Assembly: GCF_900176535.1 (NCBI RefSeq)
Contig: NZ_FWXT01000003.1
Span: 310,001 to 374,000 of the forward strand
Source of the DNA: Pedobacter africanus
GTDB lineage: Bacteria; Bacteroidota; Bacteroidia; Sphingobacteriales; Sphingobacteriaceae
Direction: 5' to 3'
Length of the DNA stretch: 64,000 bases
Positions within the stretch are counted from its first letter, which is position 1, and the number at the start of each line of letters is the position of its first letter. Shown here in pieces: positions 28,401-39,900 of this stretch. Below the pieces are notes generated by a model. It was not told the origin of the DNA and made no database searches. It worked only from the letters and a program-made list of their open reading frames with translations. The translations under genes and the position numbers were made by a program.

Positions 28401-31400
28401 TTCATCCATCCAGAGCGCAGTATTCATCACCACTGAAATCAATGGTGCGCGCGACTGGTCGCGGCTGGTATTTAAAATTTCGAGCAGGTGACCAAAAGTA
28501 ATATCCTGATAACTGTAGGCTTCCAGGATTTCTTGTTTTCGCCTGTTTAAATAGCTTAAAAAAGCTGCATCTCCGTCAAGACTGGTTCTGAGCGGCAGCA
28601 TGTTTACACAGTGCCCTATTAGGTTGTCTTTTACCTCCACCAGCTGACCTGCTACCGGCAGGCCGGTGATGATATCTTCCTGGCCGGTAAGGCGGTATAA
28701 AAGTACTTCAAGCGCTGCCCTAAGCGTAATGGCAATACTTGTGTTTGCAGAAACTGCTATTTTTTTTATGCCTGAAGCGAGTTTCGAGTCTATCGTATAC
28801 GTAACGCGCTCACTTTCATAACTGCGGTTTTTGGGGCGTGGAAAATCAAGCGGGAGTTCCATCACAGGTAATTCTCCCTGAAATTTACCCAGCCAATAGT
28901 TTTCAATGTCCTTATAATCTGCAGTACCGTAATATGCCTGTTTTTTCAGGGCATACTCACTAAACAGGGCCGGTTCATCAAGGCCGGTAGGAGTGTTATT
29001 TACGATTGCCGAGTATAAAATGCCAAGTTCGTGCATCGCAACCCCATAAGACCAGCCGTCGAAAACGATATGGTGGGTTGCTATGGTAAAATAATGCTGC
29101 TGATCTGATAGTTTTATCAGAAAAGTTCTAAAAAGAGGCCCTTCGGAGAGATCAAATGGCGTACTGGTATTTTTTACAGAGAGTTCCTCAATAAACTGAT
29201 TTTGATCTGCTTCAGATTTTAAAGAAAGATCATAATAGTGCCAGTCAGCCTTTAAATGCTCACTGATATGCATTTCTGCACCATGTTTATGAAATGTTGC
29301 CCTTAGCGATTGATGCCGGTTAACCAGTTGCTGTATTGAAGATTTTAACGCATCAGCATTGAGGCTGCCATGAAAATACTGTGAAAATGACAGGTTAAAT
29401 GCTTTGCTGGCATCCGTGCCGCCGAGTTCACAGGCCAGCCAAATCTCTTTCTGAGGATCTATAGTTGGTACATGAATAATATTGGGGGTACCCCCACCGG
29501 GAAAAGGGTCGTCCTGATCGCCAGGGCCGCCCTCATCATCACCGCCATCGGGTGAGTCGGGGGCAATCACTTTAGCCAGTTTCTGAATGGTGGAATTCTC
29601 AAACAATGTGGTAATCGGCAAACGGATACCCGTTTCTTTTCCAATTGCCAGCATCACCTTAACGGCGATAAGCGAATGCCCGCCAAGCTCAAAGAAATTG
29701 CTGGTGATGCTGATCTTTTCAATGTTTAACAGCTCAGACCAGATGCCTGCAATCATTTTTTCAGTAGCTGTGCGGGGTTCAACTACACTGCCTTCATTTT
29801 CCTGACGGGATTCATGATCTGGCTTAGGCAGGTTTTTACGGTCAATTTTCCCGTTACTGCTAACCGGCAACTTATCCAGGGCAACGTATTCACCTGGTAT
29901 CATATACTCGGGGAGTACATTTTTTAATTCATTTTTCAGGAGCTGAAGCTGGTGTTCCGGAATATCGATGACGTTTACCTCATGATCGTTTTCCAAGCCA
30001 TATTCTTTTGCCGATTTAACCTGTAGTTGTTCTGGTTTTGAAGGAATAGCATTTCCGTAAGCCTCAGGAATAAACACAGCTTCAACATTTCCATCTTCGC
30101 CATTGGCAGACCAGCGTACATGGGTTTTGTAGCCTGATTTTTCGCCCAACTCCCAGAGATCGGTAGGGTTAATGCCAGAAACAGGAAGCTGCTGAAGCTT
30201 CTCTTTCAGCTGTTTTACACTTGTTTGTGCATCAGCCCCTTGCACCAGCTGCATTAAAGCCACGTCTTTACTTACCCTGCGGTTTGGAATGGCAGTAACC
30301 TGTACCACTTTTCCTTTGTTTGCCGACAGGCATTCTGCTATCCAGCCGATGCCGGCACCTTCATATTTCAATGATACCTCAGGGGCAACTACATTTGGAA
30401 CATCGCCGCCAATATATAACCAAACGTCGTAATGGCACTTAGTGGCTTCGTTGGAATAATCACCACCCCGTATTTGAACATCTACGGCTTTTATTTCCGG
30501 CAAAATGTTGGGCAGGAAGTAGAAGAAATCAACGTCAATGGAAATTTCTTCTTCTTTTCGGATACGGAAATCTGAGATCTTTTTAAAATCGGCTACAGAA
30601 ACGTCGTCTTTCGTAATACCAAGCTGGTCATGATAAAAGTGCATGGTAATGGCATCTAAAGTCTGCGGGTCCCCAATGTAGATACAACCACCAGCTCTTA
30701 CTGCTTTTACCGCACCTTCAATTACTTTAAGCACATAACTTAGGCTTGGGAAATACTGAACAACCCCATGGAAGAATACCAGGTCAAATGAATTGTCATC
30801 AACGCCGGTAAAATCATCAGCAAGTGCTTCATATGCGCGTACATGTTTCCATTTTTCAGGTGCAAGGGCCAGCTTTTCTTTAAGTTTGCTAATGGCAACA
30901 TGAGAGTAATCTGTAGCTACATACTTGTTTACTTCCTGTCCCAGGGTAAGCATCAGGTGGCCTCCGCCAGTTCCAAGCTCCATAATATCATTGGCTTTTA
31001 ATGCCCTGATACGTTTTAAGCCTTCATTTGTCCATTCAATTCCATGTTCTCTTATATTTTCATCAGTATTGTATTGAGAAATAATGGCAATATCCAGGTT
31101 CTGTTCTTCCAAAGGAAGGTCCTGTTCATTCTGAACACCCAGCTGGTAAAGGTCTTCCCATCTTTCCTGCCAACCGGTACCATCTTTCTGGTCGGGAACA
31201 ATATAAGCTACCAGACGCTGATCGCCAGCTTTATCCTCTCTTGCAATAACTACAGCTTCTTTTACACCTCTTTGTTTAATGAGGTGGTGTTCAATCTCTC
31301 CTGGTTCTATCCTGAACCCTCTGACCTTCAATTGCTGGTCAACCCGGCCAAGACATTCAATATCATTGTCCTGGTTCAGTTTCCCTAAATCCCCTGTCCG

Positions 31401-33959
31401 GTATATCCGTGTTGGGGTAGGGTTAATGAAATTATTTGAAGCAAAACTTTCCGCAGTCAATTCCGGACGGTTCAGGTAACCGCGTGCAAGTCCGGCCCCT
31501 GCAATACAGATTTCGCCCGGCACACCATCGTTGACCGGATGCCCATAAGCATCAAGAAGATATACCTGCGTATTGTTTATCGGCTTCCCGATGGTAGTAC
31601 TTTTACTGTCTTTTTGCAGTTGCTTGATGATGGAATAAACGGTGGTTTCGGTTGGGCCATACATATTCCACACTGCATCACAAAGATCCAGCATACACCC
31701 GGCCAGATCAGCAGGGAATTGTTCGCCTCCGCAGAAGGCGCGTAATCTGGAATTAGGTTTCAAACCGGCTTCCACCAGAATTCTCCATGAAGAAGGTGTA
31801 GCCTGAACAATGCTCACGTTTTGTTTCTCTATGAGGTCCAGAAGGAGGCGGCCATCCTTGATGTCGTTCGTTTCTGCCAGAACGATGCTGGCACCGCTGA
31901 TCAAAGGCAAATACATTTCTACCCCGGCAATGTCGAATGATATGGTTGTAGAGGCCAGGAAGCGATCAGAGGCCTGAATCCCGGGAGCTTTTTGCAGGCT
32001 CAGCATTAAGTTGGTAATGCTGTGGTGCTCAATTAACACGCCTTTAGGCCTGCCGGTAGATCCTGAGGTATACAAAAGGTAAGCGAGGTCCTTGCCAGTA
32101 ACTTTTAATGCAGGAGGCTGGTCAGAAAGCCCATCCGATCCAGACCAGAGTTGTTCCAGTTGAAGAATTTTTGCAGATGACGCAAATACCGAGTCTTTTG
32201 GCTGGTCTGTGAGCAGAAGGGATGCACTGGAATCAGTCAGCATAAATTCTATACGCTCGTTAGGAAGTTCCGGATCTATAGGCAAATAAGCTGCCCCGGC
32301 TTTCAGGATACCTAATATGCTGATGATTAACCTTGGCGAGCGTTCTAGCTTTATGGCTACAATATCTCCTGTTTTAAGACCTTCTTTCCCGATAAAATAA
32401 TGCGCCAGCTTATTGGATTGCATTTCGAGTTCCTTATAGCTGATTTCCTGATCTTTAAAGTATATGGCCGTTTTTAAGGCATTCTCAGTAGCAGATTTAC
32501 CAATCAGTTCTGCTATTGCGGTATCTTCAGGGTAGGCGACTTTAGTATCGTTGAAATTGGAGGTTTGCCCGGTTTGTTTCTTATCCAGTAACGAAAGTTC
32601 ACTAATCCTGATGTCTGGGTTGTTTACCACTTCCTCCAGCAGAATGGTAAATTCCTCCATCATTCTTTTGATACTTTCTGCTTTGAACAGTTGGGTGTTG
32701 TACGACCATTCCAATGTCATCGATTGCTGTGTCCCTGTGGCATTCATGAAAATTTCAAAACTCTCGTATGCCCTTGGATTGGAGATCAGCTGGTGTTCAA
32801 GCCCATAGAATGAAACATTTGCATCCATTCCCATATCGATGTTGAACACCACTGGAACAAGCGGAATTCTTGAACTGTCGCGCGCCATGTTCAGTTTTTT
32901 CAGCAAGCTGCCAAAAGTAAACTGCTGGTGTTCATAATCGTTAATTACTTTCTGCTTTCTGATCTTCAGGTATTCCATGAAGGATTGATTGCCTTTAGGT
33001 TTACTCCGTAAAGGCAAAAGGTTTACGCAATGCCCCACCAATACATTATGGCCCGTTGCAGATTGCCCTGCGGCCGGCAGGCCCAATACAATATCGGTCT
33101 GACCTGTTAACCTGTGCAGGTAAATTTCAAAGGCAGCCATTAGTGTACTTACCAGACTACTTCCTGCTTTTGCACCGGTTTTCCTTACAGCCTTAAGCAA
33201 GTCCTGGTCAAGCGTGAAATCGTCACGCCTGCTTTTATAGGTACGTAATGATGGACGGGGATAATCTGTAGGCAAATCCAGTACGGGTACATTCCCAGAA
33301 TACTCATTTAGCCAATACTGCTCAGTTTTTTTATGTTCGTCAGATTGCGAAAAACGTTCGAGCTCGTCAGCATAGTCGCTAAATGGAACTGGTGTCTCCA
33401 TTACTGGCTGCTGTCCCTGAGCATAAGCCGAGTATAATTTTCCAAGATCTTCCAGGATGATACCGAATGACCATCCATCGCATATAATGTGGTGGGCGGT
33501 TAACCTTACAACATGTTCAGTCTCGCCCAGTTTATAAATAACCGGGTTGAAAAGGGGGCCATCCATTAAGTTAAAGGCAGATTCAGCATCTTCCTGATCA
33601 ATTTCTTTCAACCGCTTTTGTTGCTCAGCAGCAGGCAGGGCCGAAAGGTCTTCATAGGAAATAAATATTGGATTGTCTTTATAGATACACAGGCTTTTTC
33701 CATCTGCGCTTATGGTTGCCCTTAAAGCCTCATGACGGTTTGCAACTTCATGTATTGCCTTTTCCATGGAATTGTGATCAAAAACACCGCTCAGAATTAG
33801 CGAAACCGATTCATTGTACGAACGGTTCGCATCTTCTCCACCTATTGCACAGGAAGCCCATATCTCTTGCTGTGACTCAATCGCAGGGATACTTTTGTCG
33901 AGTTCACCACCTTCAAAGGGATTAAAATCTACGGATGTCAGGTTATAGTCGTTATTCAT
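25464..33959 (-). CDS. Nonribosomal peptide synthetase, C-A(NMT)-PCP-C-A-PCP-TE
   Basis: A 2831-residue two-module synthetase. Module 1: condensation domain with HHIICDG near residue 157; adenylation with YTSGSTGRPKG near 630 and FRIEPGEIE near 881; an N-methyltransferase inserted before A10, with SAM motif ELGTGGGH near 996 and VVQYFPS near 1060; A10 NGKIDRKN near 1370; carrier ELGGHSL near 1425. Module 2: condensation HHIVFDG near 1630, adenylation HTSGSTGKPKG near 2101 and FRIELGEIE near 2362, carrier EIGGHSL near 2501. A thioesterase with GYSSGG near 2630 releases the product. Both condensation domains have intact active histidines. An acidic Gly/Asp-rich linker follows the first carrier. 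The preceding hybrid synthase is 15 bases upstream. Confidence 0.95.
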   Translation of the reverse strand: MNNDYNLTSVDFNPFEGGELDKSIPAIESQQEIWASCAIGGEDANRSYNESVSLILSGVFDHNSMEKAIHEVANRHEALRATISADGKSLCIYKDNPIFISYEDLSALPAAEQQKRLKEIDQEDAESAFNLMDGPLFNPVIYKLGETEHVVRLTAHHIICDGWSFGIILEDLGKLYSAYAQGQQPVMETPVPFSDYADELERFSQSDEHKKTEQYWLNEYSGNVPVLDLPTDYPRPSLRTYKSRRDDFTLDQDLLKAVRKTGAKAGSSLVSTLMAAFEIYLHRLTGQTDIVLGLPAAGQSATGHNVLVGHCVNLLPLRSKPKGNQSFMEYLKIRKQKVINDYEHQQFTFGSLLKKLNMARDSSRIPLVPVVFNIDMGMDANVSFYGLEHQLISNPRAYESFEIFMNATGTQQSMTLEWSYNTQLFKAESIKRMMEEFTILLEEVVNNPDIRISELSLLDKKQTGQTSNFNDTKVAYPEDTAIAELIGKSATENALKTAIYFKDQEISYKELEMQSNKLAHYFIGKEGLKTGDIVAIKLERSPRLIISILGILKAGAAYLPIDPELPNERIEFMLTDSSASLLLTDQPKDSVFASSAKILQLEQLWSGSDGLSDQPPALKVTGKDLAYLLYTSGSTGRPKGVLIEHHSITNLMLSLQKAPGIQASDRFLASTTISFDIAGVEMYLPLISGASIVLAETNDIKDGRLLLDLIEKQNVSIVQATPSSWRILVEAGLKPNSRLRAFCGGEQFPADLAGCMLDLCDAVWNMYGPTETTVYSIIKQLQKDSKSTTIGKPINNTQVYLLDAYGHPVNDGVPGEICIAGAGLARGYLNRPELTAESFASNNFINPTPTRIYRTGDLGKLNQDNDIECLGRVDQQLKVRGFRIEPGEIEHHLIKQRGVKEAVVIAREDKAGDQRLVAYIVPDQKDGTGWQERWEDLYQLGVQNEQDLPLEEQNLDIAIISQYNTDENIREHGIEWTNEGLKRIRALKANDIMELGTGGGHLMLTLGQEVNKYVATDYSHVAISKLKEKLALAPEKWKHVRAYEALADDFTGVDDNSFDLVFFHGVVQYFPSLSYVLKVIEGAVKAVRAGGCIYIGDPQTLDAITMHFYHDQLGITKDDVSVADFKKISDFRIRKEEEISIDVDFFYFLPNILPEIKAVDVQIRGGDYSNEATKCHYDVWLYIGGDVPNVVAPEVSLKYEGAGIGWIAECLSANKGKVVQVTAIPNRRVSKDVALMQLVQGADAQTSVKQLKEKLQQLPVSGINPTDLWELGEKSGYKTHVRWSANGEDGNVEAVFIPEAYGNAIPSKPEQLQVKSAKEYGLENDHEVNVIDIPEHQLQLLKNELKNVLPEYMIPGEYVALDKLPVSSNGKIDRKNLPKPDHESRQENEGSVVEPRTATEKMIAGIWSELLNIEKISITSNFFELGGHSLIAVKVMLAIGKETGIRLPITTLFENSTIQKLAKVIAPDSPDGGDDEGGPGDQDDPFPGGGTPNIIHVPTIDPQKEIWLACELGGTDASKAFNLSFSQYFHGSLNADALKSSIQQLVNRHQSLRATFHKHGAEMHISEHLKADWHYYDLSLKSEADQNQFIEELSVKNTSTPFDLSEGPLFRTFLIKLSDQQHYFTIATHHIVFDGWSYGVAMHELGILYSAIVNNTPTGLDEPALFSEYALKKQAYYGTADYKDIENYWLGKFQGELPVMELPLDFPRPKNRSYESERVTYTIDSKLASGIKKIAVSANTSIAITLRAALEVLLYRLTGQEDIITGLPVAGQLVEVKDNLIGHCVNMLPLRTSLDGDAAFLSYLNRRKQEILEAYSYQDITFGHLLEILNTSRDQSRAPLISVVMNTALWMDEGASFSGVRNELVENRKSFENFELILDVVEYVDSMTIRWDYNKSLFTPQTIYLFHQRFAGLLSQITKDPALLLDKISLIVADDLSIQKKTPAEKTVLPALGTLINEAAKKYAAKSALLFKNQTLSYQQLNQRSNQLAHYLIESGIKPGHFTALSLDRTPDMIVVLLAIIKAGSAYLPIDINYPKERISQILLNARPELLIVQKDRAENYVGFEGKLYIDDVIEASKTYPDTEPKLIIPDNNPVYVLHTSGSTGKPKGVCMANDALVNLLQWQAKCSIAGVGSKTLQFSPLPFDVSFQEIFSTLLTGGYLSLISDEVRLDPRSLLEHLKSTGINRIFLPFVALQSLTESAAATGTYPDALKEVMTAGEQLKITPQIVSFFKKIKGCVLFNQYGPTEAHVVTQLELTGDPEQWPNLPPIGKPIDNTQILILNKQLKEEPAGVVGELCIAGTCLAEGYVNLPELTNEKFITLEQKNFPGLRLYRTGDLARYQPDGNIEFLGREDNQVKIRGFRIELGEIEAYLNKEPEIKQAVVTVQKDQSGNTRLIANLTAHQLGSLSQENIEQWKDNLRSNLPEYMIPFEFVLLKEFPLTATGKIDRKAIPKLSHFSDQQTKVLKVAKTPQEIILAKIWSDALGISNISIDSDFFEIGGHSLIAVKVMVAIEAETGKRLPLAALFENPSIEKLAKLLNADEEGISWDSLVPIKTSGGKPPLYIVHGWGLNVLGFRNLANVADPEQPVYGLQAKGLNGSDVLFHTTEETAAHYVNEIMLHNPSGPYFLSGYSSGGVVAFEMARQLKELGKEVAFLAFFDSFVTINDYCELKKKGKILQMVSYFIKKQIVNSKFFIRHPKAFIIDKFNFTAGTLYNIYARLKPKKKINKDDPEYAIRQLAESHDRSLKNYHFKPYDGHAYLFKSNDPETTYFNNYESNGWGPFLSKGLTRINVPIGHLDFFEPRFVSILADKLQEQLDQAAKQIEPMRDEWT

Positions 33960-33974
33960 TAAGTTCGTTTATAA

Positions 33975-36900
33975 TTAAGATTGTACTTGCAGGTATTTTC
34001 CAGGATTATTTTCATCTCTAACAAACCAGGCAGGGTTTCCTTCTCTGTCTTTGCCAAGTCTGGCACCTGGAACAGGAGGTTTTCTGGGATCGTGATGTGT
34101 ATTCTCTTTGGTGTTTTCCCATATATGTTGAGGAATCAAACCTACGTGTTTAAGTTCTTTCACACTTTCTTCGAATGTTGAAATGATCCGATCAATATCG
34201 GCTCTCTGGTGTGCTGTGGTAAGGAAACAAGGGAAGCCATCTAAAATATGGATGCCTTTATCCCGCATCAGTGTAAAGAGCAATTCGCTGTAAGCATATT
34301 CTGTATGGTACTTGATTTTCCATACAGAGCAGAACTGGGCAATATACATCGGTGTCTGATATTGCCTGCAGATATGGTTTAGCTGGTCGGCAAGATATTG
34401 TGCATTGGCGTTCAGGTTTTCCTGCAGTGCAGGCCCTTGTTCCTTCATATAGGTTAGGGAAGCCCTGGCGCTGGCCAGTGCCAGCGGGTGCCGGACAAAA
34501 GTCCCTGCAAAATAGGTAACGCCAGCTTCGGGAGCTGAATCGTCTCCAAATTGCCATGTGCCACCATCAAGTGCATCCATGTAAACCTGTTTGCCGGCAA
34601 TAATACCAATAGACATGCCCGCACCAACAACTTTACCGTAGGTTGCAATATCGGCTTTAATGCCAAACATGGCCTGTGTACCTCCAGGATGGAACCGGAA
34701 ACCAGATACCACTTCGTCAAATATCAATGCCGTTTTAGAGGCTTCAGTAATTTTTCGTATTTCTTTAAGGAAATCTATCGGCTGGAATTCAGGGCGCCGG
34801 CTTTGAACAGGCTCTACCAGTACAGCAGCAAGTTCATGCGCCCGTTCTTTAATAATTTTCAGGGATTCCTCAGTACCGTAGTCAAGAATCAGCATGTTTT
34901 GTACCGCTTCTGGCATGATACCGGGAGCAGCAGGGAAGGATTTCAGTTTTTTGCTGCCCCTTACAATTACTTCATCAACAATACCATGATAAGAACCTGT
35001 AAAAGCGACAATCAGTGATCGTCCTGTAACTGTTCTGGCTATGCGCATGGCACCCAATACAGCTTCGGATCCGGTGTTACATAAACCGGCCCTGTCAAAA
35101 CCCGAAAAATCGCAGATCAGTTTGCTCACTTCTCCGGCTAATTCGTGCTGTGGGCCTATCTCATATCCTTTTTCAATCTGATCTATCAGCGCTTTTTTTA
35201 TGAAATCAGGCTGATAGCCGAGCATGTTTGAGCCAAACCCGTTCAGGGCATCGATAAATTCATTGCCGTCAATGTCCCAAATGCGGCAACCTTTTGATTT
35301 TTCAGCAACAATAGCATATACCAGCTCTTTTGTGGCGGGCTTGAAGCCCGAAACCACACGCGGGTCGGCCATATAAGGTCTATGTTTTTGGGTATAGGCC
35401 TTACTGCCTTTGGTTTTTTCGTTATATCTTTTTGTAAGATTGCTCAGAAAATCCTGCTGTGCGCTGGTCAGTTCCGCAGATTGCTTCTCTATTCTTGCTG
35501 TAGCACCAAAAGGTTTCTTAATTTCTGCCAGTTCCTCAGAAGAAAGTTCATTCAAAGAACTGTCATGGATATGGTTGTTTGCATTGTTTTGTGGTACATG
35601 GACAGCAACGGTTGGGGAAGAAACACCGTTTTGCAAAACCGCGATCTGTTGCGCCAGAAACTGCAGCTGTTGTCCGATCAGGTCTATTGCAGGGTTATTT
35701 CCGTTTGAACTGAACTGAACAGCTTGCGGCTGAAAGGATGTTGCCAGGTTTTGAACCGGGGCGCTTTCGACGGGAAGTTTTTTATCCAGGTGACTGGCCA
35801 GGGCGTCCATCGTATTTAGCTCTTCGTTTAGCTGACGAAAGGTAATGTTCTCATTAAATTCTTTTTTTAAGAGCAGTGCTGCCTGGGTTAGCAGCAAAGA
35901 ATCGAGCCCTGCTTCCATAAAATTCATTTGCGGCGTAACTTCATTCATTTCGATTCCGGAAGCATTTTCCAGGATTTCTCTGATCTTACTTATCAGATGC
36001 TCTTTTCTCATAGGTTTTGCTAATGTTTTTGAATTGTTTGTTAAGTCTGAATGATTTTGAATCATTGGCTTTTCCGGTATTGCAGCAGCACGGTTAACCG
36101 TCAGATTTGGTTTCAGCCAATAGGTCTTACGTTGAAAAGCATAAGTTGGAAGATCAGAAATACGGTTACCTTCCTGATCTTTATAGAATGAAGACCAATC
36201 AATTTCCTGCCCGCTTACCCAAAGCTGGCCCAATGATTTCAGCAGGGTCTGACACTCTGCCAGTGGTTGTGATTTGTTTTCAATGGATGACAACACTAGG
36301 AGGTTACCGGTACTTTGCTGCCTCATAAATGTTGAGGTTACTGTCCCAGGGCCCATTTCTATGAAGACTCTTTTTCCGTCGCTGATCAGCATTTTTGCCG
36401 CATCCTCAAACAAAACGGTCGATCTTAAATGATGTGACCAATAGGAGGGGTCTGTAGCCTGCGCTTTAGTTAGCCAATCGCCGGTTACGGTGGATGCGAC
36501 AGTTACAACCGGCTCATTTAATGTTACAGTACGTACAATTGCTTCAAAAGGTTCAATTACGCTGTCCATCATTGCTGAGTGGAAAGCATGACTGGTATTT
36601 AGCAGTCGATTGGGGATATTATTGGCATCCAACATAGCTGAAAATGCTTCAATAGCAGGTGTTGGGCCAGCTACTACCTGTAAATTAGGACTGTTTACTG
36701 CTGCTATTGAAATAGCAGCGGGCAGCATTGCACGGAGTTGTTCGGTTGTTGTTCTTACAGAAAGCATGCTCCCGGCAGGCAGGTCACTCATCATCCTGCC
36801 GCGGGAAGTAATTAAAAGTACTGCGTCCTCTAATGAGAATATACCCGAAAAATGTGCTGCCACAAACTCTCCGATGCTATGGCCGATGAAAGCGGAAGGA

Positions 36901-39900
36901 TGTATGCCCCAGCTCATCCATAATTTGGCCAGTGAATACCCTAAGGCAAATAATGCCGGCTGGCTGTATCTTGTATTCTGCAATTTCCCGGCGGCATTTT
37001 CCACGGTTTCGGCAGGATAGATAACGGCAAGTATATCTTCTCCCATTTCTTTTGAGATGATCGCGCAGCATTCATCCATAGCCTGGCGAAATACGGGTTC
37101 TGCATTGTATAAATCACTTCCCATGCCAGGATACTGCGCGCCCTGTCCGGGAAACATGAATGTAATTGGCCTGTCTGTGGTGTCTGCAGTGCCTGAATTG
37201 GCGGCCACAAGTGTTTCATTACTTAAAATTTCGGTCAGCTCTGGTGTATTACCTGATAAAACGAAATTCCTGAACCTGAACGCTTCTCGATAACTGCTGA
37301 GGTTGTAGGCGAGATCGTTAAGAGAGGTATCTGGATGTTGAGATAGGTAACTAGCCAGTTTTGTTGAATATTGACTCAGACTGGCTTCATTCATAGCCGA
37401 CCAGCTGACCAGTTTCAGTGGTCTTGATGTTTTGCTGTGCTGAAGGGTAGCAGCTTCAGCTTCTTCAAGCACCACATGTACATTTGTTCCGCCTACGCCA
37501 AATGAGCTCACACCAGCACGTCTTGGTCCATTGCTTTGCCATGTTTTTAAGGTGTCATTTACAATAAAGGGACTATCGGAAAAGCTGATGTACGGATTTG
37601 GTTTACTATAATTAATTGATGCTGGGATTTGTTTGTGGTATAGTGCGAGCGTTGTTTTAATGAGACCTGCAACCCCTGCAGCATGTGTAAGGTGCCCCAG
37701 GTTACTTTTTACGGATCCGATAGCACAATACTGCTTTTGGTCGGTCTCACCAAATGCCAGTTTAAGCCCCTCTATTTCAATAGGGTCGCCGAGGGGAGTA
37801 GCAGTACCGTGTGCCTCTATATATGAAACTGTAGAAGGGGCAATTCCTCCGTCTTCAAGGGCCATAGTGATGCATGCCGCCTGGCCTTCGGCACTTGGTG
37901 CAGTAAAACTGCCTTTTTTGCCACCGTCATTGCTCAGGCCAACTCCTTTTATTACCGCAAATATCAGATCTCCATCAACCTCTGCCTGTTTTTTGCTTTT
38001 TAGCACAACCACTCCTGCGCCATCACTGAATAATGTACCCCGGGCATCTGCGTCAAACGGCTTGCAATGACCATCTTTGCTTAACATGGCCCCTTCTTCA
38101 TAAAGGTGTCCACTATTTATTGGTGAAGTAATGGATACCCCGCCTGCAATGGCAACATCACATTGGCCTTTTCTAATACTTTCTACCGCTTGGGCAACGG
38201 CCAGCAACGATGTTGAACAGGCTGATAATACAGTTACAGCAGGACCTTTTAAATCCAGCGCATATGCAGCCCGAGTTGATATATAATCTTTATCGTTTAC
38301 GGTTACCACTTGCAGTCCACCTGCGTTTTCAACCATTTCTGCGTTGCCGATCACGTTGTTTACCAGGTAGGTGTTGTTCGCACAGCCCGCATATACCCCT
38401 ATGGCACCTTCATAACGCTGGGGCATGTATCCTGTTCGCTCTAATGCCTCCCAGCAGATCTCCAAAAAAACACGGTGCTGCGGGTCCATCAGTTCGGCAT
38501 GTTTCGGTGTAATGCCAAAAAAAGAAGCATCAAAATCTGTAGCATGGTTAATGATTCCGCGTGCTTTTACATAGTCAGCAGAATTTCTTACGGTCGGGGG
38601 AATGGAAGAGTCCAATTCGTCATCTTTAAAGAAATGTATCAGTTCCTTTCCCTGAATGAGCGCTTCCCATAATTCTTCTATGCTGTCTGCCCCGGGAAAA
38701 CGTCCTGCCATTCCAATAATGGCGACGTCATTATCCTGCTGATTATCTTTATGCAATTTTTTCTTTTTATGTTGTGGCTTATTTTTACGACCATCTATAA
38801 AAGCCGCAACACCAGCTACAGTTGGGTACTGGTATAATTTGGTAACCGGCAACACCAGGTTCTGCTCCTTTAGTATGGCAACTGTTTTTTGGGCCAGCAA
38901 TGAATTCCCACCCAATTCGAAAAAATTGTCGTGGGCGCCAACACGCTTAACGCCAAGTAAAGTTTTCCATATTGTCGCGAGTTTAATTTCGGTTTCGCGC
39001 TTTGGTTCTGCGAAAACTGTACTTAGCAATTCTGACGCATCCGGATTCGGAAGTGATTTTTTGTTTACCTTTCCATTACTTGTAAGCGGAATCTCTTTTA
39101 AGGGTACCAATAGCTGAGGTACCATATAATCAGGTAGTTGTTTTTGTATAAAGTAAAGAATAGCATCTTTATCGAAAGCGCCAGATGGAACTACATAACC
39201 GATAAGTCTGTTATCGCCATTATGCTCACGCGCAATCACAATAGCATGCCTTACACCGGGGGCCTGTTGCATCACGTGCTCAATTTCGCCCAATTCAATC
39301 CTGAACCCACGGATTTTAACCTGATCATCTATCCGGCCGAGATATTCCAGCGTACCATCTGGCAATTTTTTCGCAAGATCACCTGTTCTGTACAACCTTG
39401 CTCCGTTATTGGCACTGAAAGGGTCTTTTATAAACCTCGATGCGGTCAGTTCAGGTAAATTCAGGTATCCCCGGGCCAGGCCATCACCACCAACATACAA
39501 TTCACCCGGCCTGTCATCCTCAAGTAGTTTTTGCTGTTCGTCCAGAATAACGGCATATAAGGTAGGTATGGGGCCGCCAATCACACTGATATTGCTCTCT
39601 AAATGTCTTTCCTCTATTTGCTGGTAGGTTACATGTACGGTTGTTTCTGTAATCCCATACATGTTAATTAACCTGCAATGAGGGTAAAGCAGGTACCATG
39701 GTTTAATCTTGCTGGGATTTAATGCCTCACCTCCAAAAATAACATATCTGACCTTCAATTCGCTTCTGTTTTCTCGATGTATCACGTGCTCCTGAAGGAT
39801 GTAGAAAGCTGATGGCGTTTGATTCAGTATAGTTACTCCTTCCCTTATCATCAGCCCGGTAAATAGTCCTGCGTCTTTAGCTGTGTCTTTGGACACGACA

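Noticed and set aside
26400..33959. Repeated sequence between the two NRPS modules as a mobile or recombination repeat
   Set aside because: The similarity is explained by homologous C, A and PCP domains.
36610..38070. Long plus-strand frames opposite the ketosynthase and acyltransferase domains
   Set aside because: They are shadows of the conserved megasynthase reading frame.
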